From Terriglobia bacterium (GTDB lineage: Bacteria > Acidobacteriota > Terriglobia > Bryobacterales > Bryobacteraceae), in assembly GCA_025358575.1 (NCBI GenBank), contig JANYJA010000036.1:21044-85043 (forward strand): a DNA stretch of 64,000 bases. Reading direction: 5' to 3'. A model generated the notes under the pieces. It was not told the origin of the DNA. It worked only from the letters and a program-made list of their open reading frames with translations, and made no database searches. Position 1 is the stretch's first letter, and each line of letters begins with the position of its first letter. The position numbers and the translations under genes were made by a program. This document shows positions 25,267-34,858 of the stretch, piece by piece.

Positions 25267-27645
25267 CTAAAAAGGTGCCTCATCCGTTCCCACCGACGTC
25301 GTCTCCCGCAACCAATCGGGCCGCTTCAAAACTTCACGCGGTTTGCTCCCATCCGGAGGCCCGATAATCCCGTCACGATGCATCATGTCGAGAATGCGCG
25401 CCGCGCGTCCGTACCCCAAACGCAACCGGCGTTGCAGAGTCGACGTCGAAGCCTTGCCCATCTCGAGCACCACGCGCAGAGCCTCCTCGTACATTGGATC
25501 CTGCTCGCCCATAGGCTCTGTCTCATCGGGTTGCTCCGCATCTGTTGGCGGCGCGATCAGGAACGATTGATCGTATTCGGGCGCGGCTTGCTCCTTCCAG
25601 AAATCCACCACCTTGATAATCTCGCTCTCCGTCACAAAAGCGCCGTGCACGCGAGTTAACCGCGACGATCCCGGGGGAAGAAAAAGCATATCGCCCTTGC
25701 CGAGAAGATGCTCAGAGCCCATCACGTCGAGAATGGTCCGCGAATCCACGCGCGTTGCCACGCGGAAACTGATGCGCGCCGGAAAGTTCGCCTTGATCAA
25801 TCCCGTGATCACATCCACGCTGGGCCGCTGGGTCGCCAGCACCAGGTGCATGCCCACCGCGCGCGCCATTTGGGCCAGACGCGTCACCGATTCTTCCACA
25901 TTCTTCCCTTCAAGCATCATCAAATCCGCCAGCTCGTCGATCAGAATTAAGATGAATGGGAGCGGCTTTAGCTCTTCCACGGCAGGCTCGTCATCGAATA
26001 AATTGCGCGGTTCTTGCTGCAGCTTCTGGACCTTTTTATTAAACTGCTCAATGTTGCGCGCGCCATGTTCGGCCAGCAAACGAAGACGCCGCTCCATCTC
26101 AAGCACCGCATTCCTAAGCGCGTTCGTTGCTTTTCGCGGGTCCGTGATTACGGGCGTCAGTAGATGCGGAATTCCTTCGTAGTAGCCCAGTTCCACCCGC
26201 TTCGGGTCTACCATGATCATCCGCACTTCATCGGGAGTCGACTTATACAAGATCGACATGATGAGCGTGTTGATCATCACCGACTTGCCCGACCCCGTCG
26301 ATCCCGCGATAAGCAGATGCGGCATCAGATCGAGCGCGCTCACTTTGATGCGCCCGTTGATATCTTTGCCCATCGAGATGGTGAGGCGGGAATGAGACGA
26401 CTGAAATTCCTCCGATTCCAGCACCTGCCGCAAGCTGATCACTTCGCGGCGATTGTTGGGAACTTCGATGCCGACCGTCGGCTTGCCTGGTATACGTTCA
26501 ATCAGTATCGATTCCGCTTGCAGGCCAAGGCACAAGTCTTCGGTCAGCGTCGTGATGCGACTGTACTTGATTCCAGCCTCGGGCTTGAACTCGAACGTCG
26601 TCACCACCGGCCCTGGGTTGATTTGCACCACCGACCCGAGAACGTTGAACTCTTCAAACTTCGATTTCACTAGTGCGGCAGTGTTCTTTAGTTCCTGTTC
26701 GTCATAAGCCGATCGCTCCTGCGGCTCATTGAGCAGCGTCGTCGAAGGCAGCCGGTAGTTGGTGTGAACTTTGACTGGCGCGGCCTCGGTGCGAAATGGA
26801 ATCGGATCTTCGGTTTGGGGCGGCGTAGTGATATCGTCCAAATTACGAATCGGAATTTCTTCCACGATGTCCGGCACGCTCACAGGTGCGGGGTCGACAG
26901 CTTCTTCGACAAATTCAACCGAAGCTGCCGATTTCTTGCGCCGAATGGTGCGTGTCTGGGCCAACGATCCCTGCGTTTCCGCCTCCCTCAGTTGAGTCTG
27001 TTGCGCGCGCTTCGCCGCATTTTCGGCGCGCTTGAGCTCGGCCAGAGCCCGGCGATCGTCGCGCCAGTCGAGCCACCTTCCACGTAAGCGCCGTAGCATA
27101 CCGACAGGCTTTTCGAACCAGCTCATCAAAATGGAAATCGTGAAAGTAGAAACCAAGTAGACCGAAATGATTAGCGCGGTTGCGGTGACAATCGCCGTTC
27201 CCGCTAAGTGTAGGGAGGATTGAAGCACTCCGGCGATCAACCCGCCGAGGGCCCCGCCAATCGGGATCATGTTACCGAACAGCCGCCAACCAGGCCCGAG
27301 CGATGCCGCCGTGCAAGCGCTCAGAAGAAACAAAAACGATCCGGCAAATCTGATAGCGGGTGCTTCGATGGCTTCAGAACGCATCCATCGCCATCCCAAC
27401 AAGAACGCAGCGAGAGGAAGCAGGAACGCGGCAGCGCCGAATGTTTGCAGGAACAGATCGGCAATATGCGATCCGATTGGCCCCGTTAGGTTGGCCGGAC
27501 GCACCAGTCCGCCAGCGGTATCGAACGAAGGATCCTGAGCATGAAACGAGGCGATGCTCAGCAGCAGCAGCAGCCCAGTGGCAAGCAACAAAAATCCAAT
27601 CACCTCATTGAGGCGTCTGGAAGAGGTCGGCGATAAAAGCTTCAT
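25267..27645 (-). CDS. ftsK: FtsK/SpoIIIE DNA translocase
   Basis: 792 residues. Four or five transmembrane helices span residues 1-180. A variable linker follows, then the alpha domain (FEVLGSVVQINPGPVVTTFEF type), the P-loop LIAGSTGSGKSVMIN, the Walker B MIMVDPKRVELGYY and LILIDELADLMM, TRLAQMARAVGMHLVLATQR, and a C-terminal gamma winged-helix (RLRLGYGRAARILDMM) that recognises KOPS sites. The enzyme pumps DNA at the division septum and activates XerCD. Its start lies 63 bases past the uppP stop on the same strand. Confidence 0.95.
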   Translation of the reverse strand: MKLLSPTSSRRLNEVIGFLLLATGLLLLLSIASFHAQDPSFDTAGGLVRPANLTGPIGSHIADLFLQTFGAAAFLLPLAAFLLGWRWMRSEAIEAPAIRFAGSFLFLLSACTAASLGPGWRLFGNMIPIGGALGGLIAGVLQSSLHLAGTAIVTATALIISVYLVSTFTISILMSWFEKPVGMLRRLRGRWLDWRDDRRALAELKRAENAAKRAQQTQLREAETQGSLAQTRTIRRKKSAASVEFVEEAVDPAPVSVPDIVEEIPIRNLDDITTPPQTEDPIPFRTEAAPVKVHTNYRLPSTTLLNEPQERSAYDEQELKNTAALVKSKFEEFNVLGSVVQINPGPVVTTFEFKPEAGIKYSRITTLTEDLCLGLQAESILIERIPGKPTVGIEVPNNRREVISLRQVLESEEFQSSHSRLTISMGKDINGRIKVSALDLMPHLLIAGSTGSGKSVMINTLIMSILYKSTPDEVRMIMVDPKRVELGYYEGIPHLLTPVITDPRKATNALRNAVLEMERRLRLLAEHGARNIEQFNKKVQKLQQEPRNLFDDEPAVEELKPLPFILILIDELADLMMLEGKNVEESVTRLAQMARAVGMHLVLATQRPSVDVITGLIKANFPARISFRVATRVDSRTILDVMGSEHLLGKGDMLFLPPGSSRLTRVHGAFVTESEIIKVVDFWKEQAAPEYDQSFLIAPPTDAEQPDETEPMGEQDPMYEEALRVVLEMGKASTSTLQRRLRLGYGRAARILDMMHRDGIIGPPDGSKPREVLKRPDWLRETTSVGTDEAPF

Positions 27646-27708
27646 CCCGGTGGCGAACGGAAGAAAGCCAGAGCAGCAACCATTATGCCATTGTTCGAGC
27701 GCCAGCGG

Positions 27709-28539
27709 TCACCCCGTCGGCGGACGGAAGAAAGCCAGCGCAAGCACAATGATGCCAAAGATGATTCGGTACACGATGAACGGGTAAAGCGAGCGATGCC
27801 GCAAAAAACGCATGAAAAAAGCAATCACGCCCGCCCCTACAACCGCGCTGATCAAGATCCCCAACAGAAACGGCATTTTCATGTCAGGCGGAATTCCGCC
27901 ATTCTTGTGCAGATGATGATACGCGCTCCCCGCTGCGCCCGCGATCGCCGGAGTGGACAACAGAAAGGAAAATCGCGCCGCCGCCACCCGATCCAGATTT
28001 CGAAATAAGGCCGTCGATATAGTAATCCCACTTCGCGAAGTTCCCGGAACAATCGCCAGCGCCTGCGAGAGCCCGATAATGCCGGCATCCAGCGCGTTCA
28101 CAGCCCCCACATCGCGATCCTTGCGGCTCACGCGCTCGGCGGCCCACATGACCAAGCCGATCGCAATCAGCATCGTCCCCACAATCAGCGGATTGCGCCA
28201 CGTTGTCTCCGCCTGTTCCTTGAAGATGTAACCCGCAATGCCCACGGGAATCGAACCCAGCGCCAGCAGCCACAGCAGTTTCGGATTGCGCGCCAGCTCG
28301 GCGTCCTCGCCCTTCAAATGAATTCCGAATGCCTGCGCCACAATCTGAACCCAATCGCGAAAGAAATATCCGAGTACCGCCAGCAGCGTTCCGAAGTGCA
28401 GTGCAATATCAAAAGTGAGCCCTGGGTCTTTCCACCCCAGCAGCCATGGTGCCAGCGCGAGATGCGCCGAACTGCTAACCGGAAGAAACTCAGTAATGCC
28501 CTGGACAATGGCGAGAATGATTACTTGATAGATCGGCAT
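27709..28539 (-). CDS. uppP: Undecaprenyl-diphosphatase
   Basis: 276 residues of the BacA/UppP family with multiple transmembrane segments. Signatures are QGITEFLPVSSSAHL (catalytic Glu and Ser region) and IVPGTSRSGITI (Arg-containing phosphate site). It hydrolyses undecaprenyl pyrophosphate to the monophosphate carrier used in peptidoglycan synthesis and gives low-level bacitracin resistance. A short imperfect copy of its last dozen codons lies between its stop and the ftsK start. Confidence 0.95.
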   Translation of the reverse strand: MPIYQVIILAIVQGITEFLPVSSSAHLALAPWLLGWKDPGLTFDIALHFGTLLAVLGYFFRDWVQIVAQAFGIHLKGEDAELARNPKLLWLLALGSIPVGIAGYIFKEQAETTWRNPLIVGTMLIAIGLVMWAAERVSRKDRDVGAVNALDAGIIGLSQALAIVPGTSRSGITISTALFRNLDRVAAARFSFLLSTPAIAGAAGSAYHHLHKNGGIPPDMKMPFLLGILISAVVGAGVIAFFMRFLRHRSLYPFIVYRIIFGIIVLALAFFRPPTG

Positions 28540-28605
28540 GAGTGCGGAATTCGTAATCTTAGCGCGAACTCGTCGGATTTCCCAACTAATGCCAAAATAA
28601 ACACA

Positions 28606-30036
28606 ATGCCCAACAGCAAGATCGTGGCGACCCTCGGTCCCGCGAGTAACACGCCCGTCCTGCTGCGCAAATTGAGTGAAGTTGGCGTGGATGTCTTCCG
28701 CTTGAACGCTTCACACGGATCGCGGAACGACCACCAATCCGCGATCGAAGCAGTTCGGTCAGCGTCGCGCGAATCGGGCCGGCCCATCGGCATTCTGCTC
28801 GATTTGCAGGGCCCGAAGATTCGCCTCGGCAGGTTTACGGACGGTAAGTGTACGCTGCAAACCGGCGCCCGCTTCACCATTACCACCGCGCCCATTCTCG
28901 GAAACCGCGACCGCGCATCCACCGGATACGCCGGTTTCACGCGCGATGTCAAAGCTGGCGATCGCGTACTGCTCGTCGATGGAACGGTGGAGTTGCGCGC
29001 TCTCGCGGTCGATGGCGACGCCGTCCATTTCGAAGTGACCACCGGCGGCCCCATCGGAGACAACAAAGGAATCAATCTTCCCGGTATCGTCGTGAGCGCC
29101 CCATCGCTGACGCCGAAAGATTTAGACGATCTTCGCTTTGGTCTAGAAGTCGGCGTAGATATGATCGCGCTTTCGTTTGTGCGTAGCGCCAAGGATGTCG
29201 AGGAATTGCGAACGCATATCGGCGAACGATGCCTCCCGGTTCCGATCATCGCGAAAATCGAAAAGCCGCAGGCCTGGGACAACATCGACAGCATCCTTGA
29301 CGCGGCCGACGGCGTCATGGTCGCGCGCGGTGATCTCGGCGTCGAGATGGCTCTGGAGCGTGTCCCGCCCATCCAAAAGTCGATTATCCGGCGCGCTCGC
29401 CGCAAGTCTAAATTCGTAATCACCGCGACGCAGATGCTCGAATCGATGATTGAGCATGCGACTCCCACCCGCGCCGAAGTGAGCGACGTGGCGAACGCGA
29501 TTTACGATGGCACCGACGCGGTGATGCTCTCCGCGGAAACCGCCACCGGCGCGTACCCCCTGGCGGCTGTCTCTTACATGGTGAAGATTGCCGCGGAAGC
29601 CGAACGCTCCATCCGTGCCCGCGGCTTTCAGGAGTCCAAACAACTGCCCACGGCAACGCCCGAGATCCTCGCCGATTCCGCATACCGCGCCGCGCGCGCC
29701 GCCAATGCCGCCGCCATAGTTGTGTTCACAAACACTGGGAACAGCGCGCGTTTAATCGCTCGCTACCGGTCGCCCGTTCCAATTCTAGCCGTCACTCCTA
29801 ACGAATCCGTGTCTCGAAATCTGACTGTCTGTTACGGTGTAAATCCCGTTCTGGCTCCTGAGGTCGATTCCACCGACGAGATGCTCGCGCAGATGGATCG
29901 AATCCTGCTCGAACGCCATCTTCTCAAGCGCGGCGATATGGTAGTGTTCATTGCCGGGCAACCTGTCGGCCGCAAAGGTTCGACAAATATGATGAAGCTT
30001 CATCGCCTTGGCGAGATTAACGAGTTCGACGCATGA
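28606..30036 (+). CDS. pyk: Pyruvate kinase
   Basis: 476 residues from the ATG at 28606 (MPNSKIVATLGPASNTPVLL); the frame is open upstream to 28318, but that part is antisense to uppP. Standard motifs are NASHG, DLQGPKIRLGRF, IALSFVRSAKDVEEL, IAKIEKPQAWDN, GVMVARGDLGVEM and TATQMLESM, followed by the C-terminal allosteric domain. It converts phosphoenolpyruvate and ADP to pyruvate and ATP. Its stop overlaps the ATG of the marC-like gene by 4 bases, so the two are coupled. Confidence 0.95.
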   Translation: MPNSKIVATLGPASNTPVLLRKLSEVGVDVFRLNASHGSRNDHQSAIEAVRSASRESGRPIGILLDLQGPKIRLGRFTDGKCTLQTGARFTITTAPILGNRDRASTGYAGFTRDVKAGDRVLLVDGTVELRALAVDGDAVHFEVTTGGPIGDNKGINLPGIVVSAPSLTPKDLDDLRFGLEVGVDMIALSFVRSAKDVEELRTHIGERCLPVPIIAKIEKPQAWDNIDSILDAADGVMVARGDLGVEMALERVPPIQKSIIRRARRKSKFVITATQMLESMIEHATPTRAEVSDVANAIYDGTDAVMLSAETATGAYPLAAVSYMVKIAAEAERSIRARGFQESKQLPTATPEILADSAYRAARAANAAAIVVFTNTGNSARLIARYRSPVPILAVTPNESVSRNLTVCYGVNPVLAPEVDSTDEMLAQMDRILLERHLLKRGDMVVFIAGQPVGRKGSTNMMKLHRLGEINEFDA

Positions 30037-30692
30037 ATTTTGAAATCGCCTCCATCATCCCGTTTTCGCTGGTCGCCTTCAGCTCAATTTTCTTTCTAGT
30101 CGATCCGTTCGCTGCCATCCCAGCGTTTCTCGTCATGACCGCACACGCTGACACGCGCCGCCGCCGCCGCATGGCGCTCCGGGCCGCAGTCACTTGTTTT
30201 GTCGTGCTCACTGCCTTCGCGCTCGCTGGCAGTCTCATCTTCAAATTCTTCGGCATCACACTCCCCGCCTTCAAAATCGCGGGCGGCCTCATCCTTCTAT
30301 TAATTGGCCTCGATATGCTGCAAGCCAAACACTCCACCACCAAGGAGACGCCGGGCGAAATGCAAGAGGGAGCCAACAAAGATGATGTGGGTATCATTCC
30401 ACTGGGAATTCCGATGCTCGCCGGTCCGGGCGCCATCTCAAGCGTGATGGTGCTCATGGGTCAGTCGCCGCGATGGGAGCAAGCCGTCCCCGTGTTCATC
30501 GCGATCGGCGTGACGGCCCTCGCCGCATTTTTAATTCTGGCTGCGGCCGACCGCGTTGGCCGATACCTTGGCCAAACCGGAATCCACATTCTAATGCGGC
30601 TCATGGGCCTCCTCCTCGTGGCGATTGCCGTGCAATTCGTGCTGAACGGGCTCACAGATGTCGGTGTCATCGCCAGCCACGCACAACGCTAA
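30033..30692 (+). CDS. MarC family integral membrane protein
   Basis: 219 residues with six predicted helices, typical of the MarC/UPF0056 family: FFLVDPFAAIPAFLVMT, AFKIAGGLILLLIGLDMLQ, GIIPLGIPMLAGPGAISSVM and ILMRLMGLLLVAIAVQF. The family has no settled function and is not the cause of multidrug resistance despite its name. It is translationally coupled to pyk through an ATGA overlap. Confidence 0.9.
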   Translation: MNFEIASIIPFSLVAFSSIFFLVDPFAAIPAFLVMTAHADTRRRRRMALRAAVTCFVVLTAFALAGSLIFKFFGITLPAFKIAGGLILLLIGLDMLQAKHSTTKETPGEMQEGANKDDVGIIPLGIPMLAGPGAISSVMVLMGQSPRWEQAVPVFIAIGVTALAAFLILAAADRVGRYLGQTGIHILMRLMGLLLVAIAVQFVLNGLTDVGVIASHAQR

Positions 30693-30760
30693 CTGAGTTT
30701 TGTTATAAAGATAGGCACCTATACGGATAGGGCCCCAACGGAGCCCCTCAGGAGAACATC

Positions 30761-33700
30761 GTGAAGTTATTCCACATCTCTCTGTACGCTGCAATTTCTC
30801 TTTTTTCATCGGCGGTCATCCCGGCTAAACAGCCATCCAACGATTCCAAGAGGGCCGCGATCCGCGAATCCTATGGTCGGCTCCCTCTTTACTTCGAAGC
30901 CAATGAAGGTCAGAAAGACGCCAAGGTGAAGTTTTCGGCTCGTACGGGCGGCAGCATGCTGTTCTTGACTTCGCGCGAGGCCACCTGGCGATATCGAGCT
31001 AATCAAACCTCTGGCGGCGCGCTGCGGATGAAGCTGGTGGGGTCGAATCCGGCGGCGCGGGTTCAAGGCCTCGACCGGTTAGAAGGCCATACCAATTATT
31101 TCATCGGCAATGATTCCGCGAAATGGCGCACCAACGTTCCCCAGTATGGAAAGGTGCAGTACCAGAATATCTATCCTGGAGTAGATCTGATTTATCATGG
31201 CACCCAGCGGCAATTGGAGTACGATTTCGTAGTTTCGCCAGGAGCCGATCCCAAGCGGATCACGCTTCAGTTTGATGGTGCCGAGCGTCTCGAGCTCGAT
31301 GGCAACGGAGAGTTAGTGCTGCACACCGCGGCCGGCGAGTTCCGCCAAAAAAAAACCCGTGATCTATCAGCAGATAGATAGCGTGAGGCACAGCGTCCCT
31401 GGCGGTTACGTCCTGGATGCCCGGAAGCTTGTGAAATTCCAGGTTGCCTCTTACAATCCGAACTATCCGCTGATTATCGATCCGCTGGTTTACTCGACCT
31501 ACGTGAGCGGAAGCCTGGGTGAGGACGGCGAAGGAATTACCGTGGATTCCGCCGGAAACGCTTACGTTACAGGTGCAGTGGCGTCGGGCGACTTCCCTAC
31601 CACCCCCGGAGCCTTCCAGCGAGTCTTGGGGAACGCCGTGGGGGGGACCGATCCCGAAGAGGATTGTTTCGTCCTCAAGTTAAATCCTTCGGGAACGGCG
31701 CTCGTCTACTCGACTTACTTGGGCGGCGACGGGAATGATCAAGGCAATGCGGTAGTGGTCGATGCGGCCGGAAACGCGTACATCGCCGGCAAATCGGAAT
31801 CGAAGAACTTTCCGACGACTCCCGGTGCCTATCAATCGGCTCCCGGGCTTACCAGCGCCGGAGTCGCTATTCTGAATGGTTTTGTCGCAAAACTTAATCC
31901 AAGCGGAACCGCGTTAATTTATTCCACTTACTTGCACAAGGCAATTGGTTCCACAATATATGCGACTCAAATGATTGGGCTGGGTGTACTGGGCGGGAAC
32001 GCCTACGTTGCGGGGAATGCCGAACAAACGCCGGGCATCGACGTCAGTGACGGCTTTGCCGCCGAAGTGAATGCCACGGGCACGGCATTGATTTATTCTT
32101 ATACATTGGGCGGCAGCAAGGACGACGAAGTCGAGAACCTGTTCCTCGATGCCGGAGGCAACGCCTACATTGCCGGCGAAACGTCATCAACCGACTTCCC
32201 TGTTACGACGGGAGCCTACCAGACAGCTCTCGGCGGAGGAATGGATGGTTTCATCACCAAGCTGAATCCCGCCGGAACTGCCGCCATTTTTTCAACGTTT
32301 GTGGGAGGGTCCGGCGACGATACCGTCGAAGATGTAGCCACCGATGCGGCCGGAAGTATCTACGCCACCGGCCAGACTACGGGCGGATTTCCAACCACTG
32401 CGGGAGCATACAGGACGACGACGTTCGGAGGCGTGGACATCTATGTCATCAAGTTAGATTCGGCCGGCGCAAAGGTGGTCTACTCCACCTACATCGGCGG
32501 CACGAATACCGACCATCCGGATGCGCTCGCGATCGATTCTTCGGGAAATGTGATTTTGACGGGCGACACAGCCTCAACCGATTTTCCAGTTACTCCGGAT
32601 GCGTTTCAGAAAACGTTTGGGGGCGGCGCCACGGGTGAGGGTGACGCCTTCATTCTCAAGCTGAACTCCACCGGAACCGCGCTAATGTATTCGAGCTATC
32701 TGGGAGGAAGCGGCGACGATTATGCCGATGCGATTGCGCTAGACTCCGCCGGCAACGCGTACATCACTGGCGCCACAGCTTCGAGCAACTTCCCCGTTAC
32801 GGCTGGATCTTTTCATACGACCTGCGGAACTGATTCGAAATGCAACGGTACCTTCAACGACGCCTTCGTCACTAAAGTAGACGTGACCGCGGGAGTCGCA
32901 GCAGCGATTTCTGCAGTTTCTGGAGGCAATCAAACTGGGACACCCGGGACGCACCTTCCAAACCCGCTAATTGTAAAGGTTCTCGATGGACGCGGTGCCC
33001 CTGTTATCGGCGCCCCGGTTACCGTCACCGCCGCCAACGCAAATGTGAGTCCCGTGTCTGGGCTTACGGATTTTACGGGAATTTTTTCAACGCTGGTGAC
33101 ACTCGGGGGAGCATTGGGACCCGCCAGCGTAAAGGTGTCGACGGGCGGAGCGTCTGCAACCTTCCCGTTCGGAAGTCAGCTAGTTAACATCACCGCCGTG
33201 GTGAACGGTGCTAGCTTTACAACCACCATCCAGGATGGTTCTTGGACCAGCATTCTTGGCTCGAATCTGTCTTCTACCACGCGGATCTTCAACACGCAGA
33301 CTGAAATTATCAATGGCGTGCTGCCGCTTTCCTTGGACGGTGTCAGCGTCACCATTGATGGCAAGTCCGCGCCGATGTACTTTATCAGCCCCACGCAACT
33401 CAACGTGCTCACGCCCATTACGGGCAAGATCGGACCAGTAACGGTTGTAGTCAAGAATTCCGTGCGAACGGCGATGGCGACCGCCGCCGCGGCGAAGTAC
33501 TCGCCCGGCCTTTTCTTGTTCGATCCGATGGGACATAAATATCCAGCGGCCCTGATTGCGCGCACGGACGGTGGAGTGGATTATCTTGGTCCTTCCGGTC
33601 TCTTCGGTGCGGCACTGGCCACGCGGCCCGCTAAGCCGGGCGAAATCGTTGAGCTGTATGGAACTGGTCTCGGACCTACGAATCCCCCGGTGCCGGTTGG

Positions 33701-33920
33701 CAGTGTGTTCGGCGGCGCGGCCTCGGTCGATCCGGCTGGCGCGGTTACAACGACCATCGGCGGTGTGACTGCCCCAGTGCTATTTGCGGGCATTACCGGC
33801 GCTGGCCTTTATCAGGTCAACGTGGTAGTTCCAACCGTTCCCGATGGCGATCAAAAGGTAGTGCTCACGGTCAGTGGATTGTCTACGCCAGACAATGTCT
33901 TCGTGGCGGTCATGAAGTAA
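30761..33920 (+). pseudogene. SBBP beta-propeller / TIGR03437 secreted protein, frameshifted at an A9 run
   Basis: A GTG at 30761 with AGGAG upstream opens a signal peptide and an N-terminal domain (NEGQKDAKVKFSARTGG, QYQNIYPGVDLIYHG) typical of SBBP proteins. The frame reads off after GEFRQK at a run of nine A (31347-31355) and ends at 31381. The next frame continues PVIYQQIDSVRHSV and LIIDPLVYSTYVSG, followed by about eight SBBP repeats (DSAGNAYVTG type) and a C-terminal Ig-like plus TIGR03437 region (VVNGASF, GSNLSSTTRIF, ISPTQLNVLTP). With eight A the gene would be one frame of about 1050 residues. It may be slippage-decoded, mutated or miscalled. A surface or secreted role is likely. Confidence 0.8.
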
Positions 33921-34057
33921 GGGTAGTTTAAAGTTCGTGGTGCAGCAGGTGAAGTTCATCGCAACAGACAGAAGTCGGAGCATGGTCGGTAGAAGAGCTT
34001 CGTACTGCAGCCGCTTAAGCCTCCGCAGCCCACCAGAGGTCGCCGTGGATCGGCCTT

Positions 34058-34420
34058 TCATTGAGGTTGCGAGTCAGCGAGTTCAACTTCCATCGAGAGC
34101 GGCAGTTCGGGCCGCACTTCGAGACATCGGATCTCACCGGCATGCACCGTTCTCACGTGGGCAAACAGGTCGATAATTTGCCGTTTGAGCAGGTACTCAT
34201 CCGGGAGTCTGTGGAATTGTTAGGCTTTACGAACAGAACTTCACGCCCCCCACGGTCCTGGGCCACGGATTGAGCACCAGTTCACCCGAGTCAATCCGCA
34301 GCCACTCGAAGCGCCCGTAAGCCAAGTTGCTGCATAGCTGCCACGAATCGGTTCTCCGACGGCAGCAGACCATAGGTTGAGCTTAGGCACTCGCTGTTTA
34401 AAGACGCGCGCTATCCATCC
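34058..34420 (-). pseudogene. Decayed small conserved protein gene
   Basis: On the minus strand three consecutive pieces in different frames read like one protein: an N-terminal piece containing LLPSENRFVAAMQQL, a middle piece YGRFEWLRIDSGELVLNPWP, and a C-terminal piece DEYLLKRQIIDLFAHVRTVH followed by GEIRCLEVRPELPL, ending at the TGA at 34058-34060. Each piece is short, but together they have coherent composition and order, so at least two frameshifts have broken a gene of roughly 110-120 residues. I cannot name the family. The rest of 33921-34464 shows nothing else that I can support. Confidence 0.4.
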
Positions 34421-34464
34421 TCTCCAGAGCAAGGGCGCTAGACTGGTGTGCGGATGTGTTTTTT

Positions 34465-34820
34465 ATGAAGATAGCGCTAAATCTTTTGACACTTATTTTA
34501 CTGCTGGGTTGTTCGGCTTTTGCCGCTGAAAAACTTGGCTGGGCGCAAATAGCGACAGCAAGTGCGGCGCCAAGCACATGACGTGTGCGGAGCACGGGGC
34601 CAAGATGTTGAACCGCGAATGCACCGAAGCCTGTATCAAAGGCGGCGCGAAATATGTTTTCGCAAGCAGAGGCAGGATCTACCAAATCGAAAACCAGGAC
34701 TATGCAGGATTTCCGGAGCAAGCCGGGCACACGGTCAAACTGACCGGCGAGATGACCGGGGCTTCTATCAAAGTTTCCAACATGGCAATGCCCGTAAGGA
34801 AAAGGAAGAACATAGCGTAG
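34465..34820 (+). pseudogene. Small secreted protein with a single frameshift
   Basis: The ATG at 34465 starts a signal peptide (MKIALNLLTLILLLGCSAFA), and that frame stops at about 34579. From about 34550 another frame reads DSKCGAKHMTCAEHGAKMLN, then ECTEACIKGGAKYVFASRGR, IYQIENQDYAGFPEQAGH and VKLTGEMTGASIKV, ending at 34820. This matches a common Acidobacteriota type of small exported protein with a Cys/His-rich start and a beta-rich (OB-like) tail. Restoring one A near 34550 (ATAAGCGAC for ATAGCGAC) would join signal peptide and mature part. The real gene is about 118 residues. Function unknown. Confidence 0.6.
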
Positions 34821-34858
34821 TAACAGGGGCACAAAAAACACGCGTGCCGGCCCAAGTC

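Noticed and set aside
31480..32900. Periodic DNA similarity as a tandem repeat array
   Set aside because: It reflects SBBP protein repeats coding for beta-propeller blades, not a DNA-level array.
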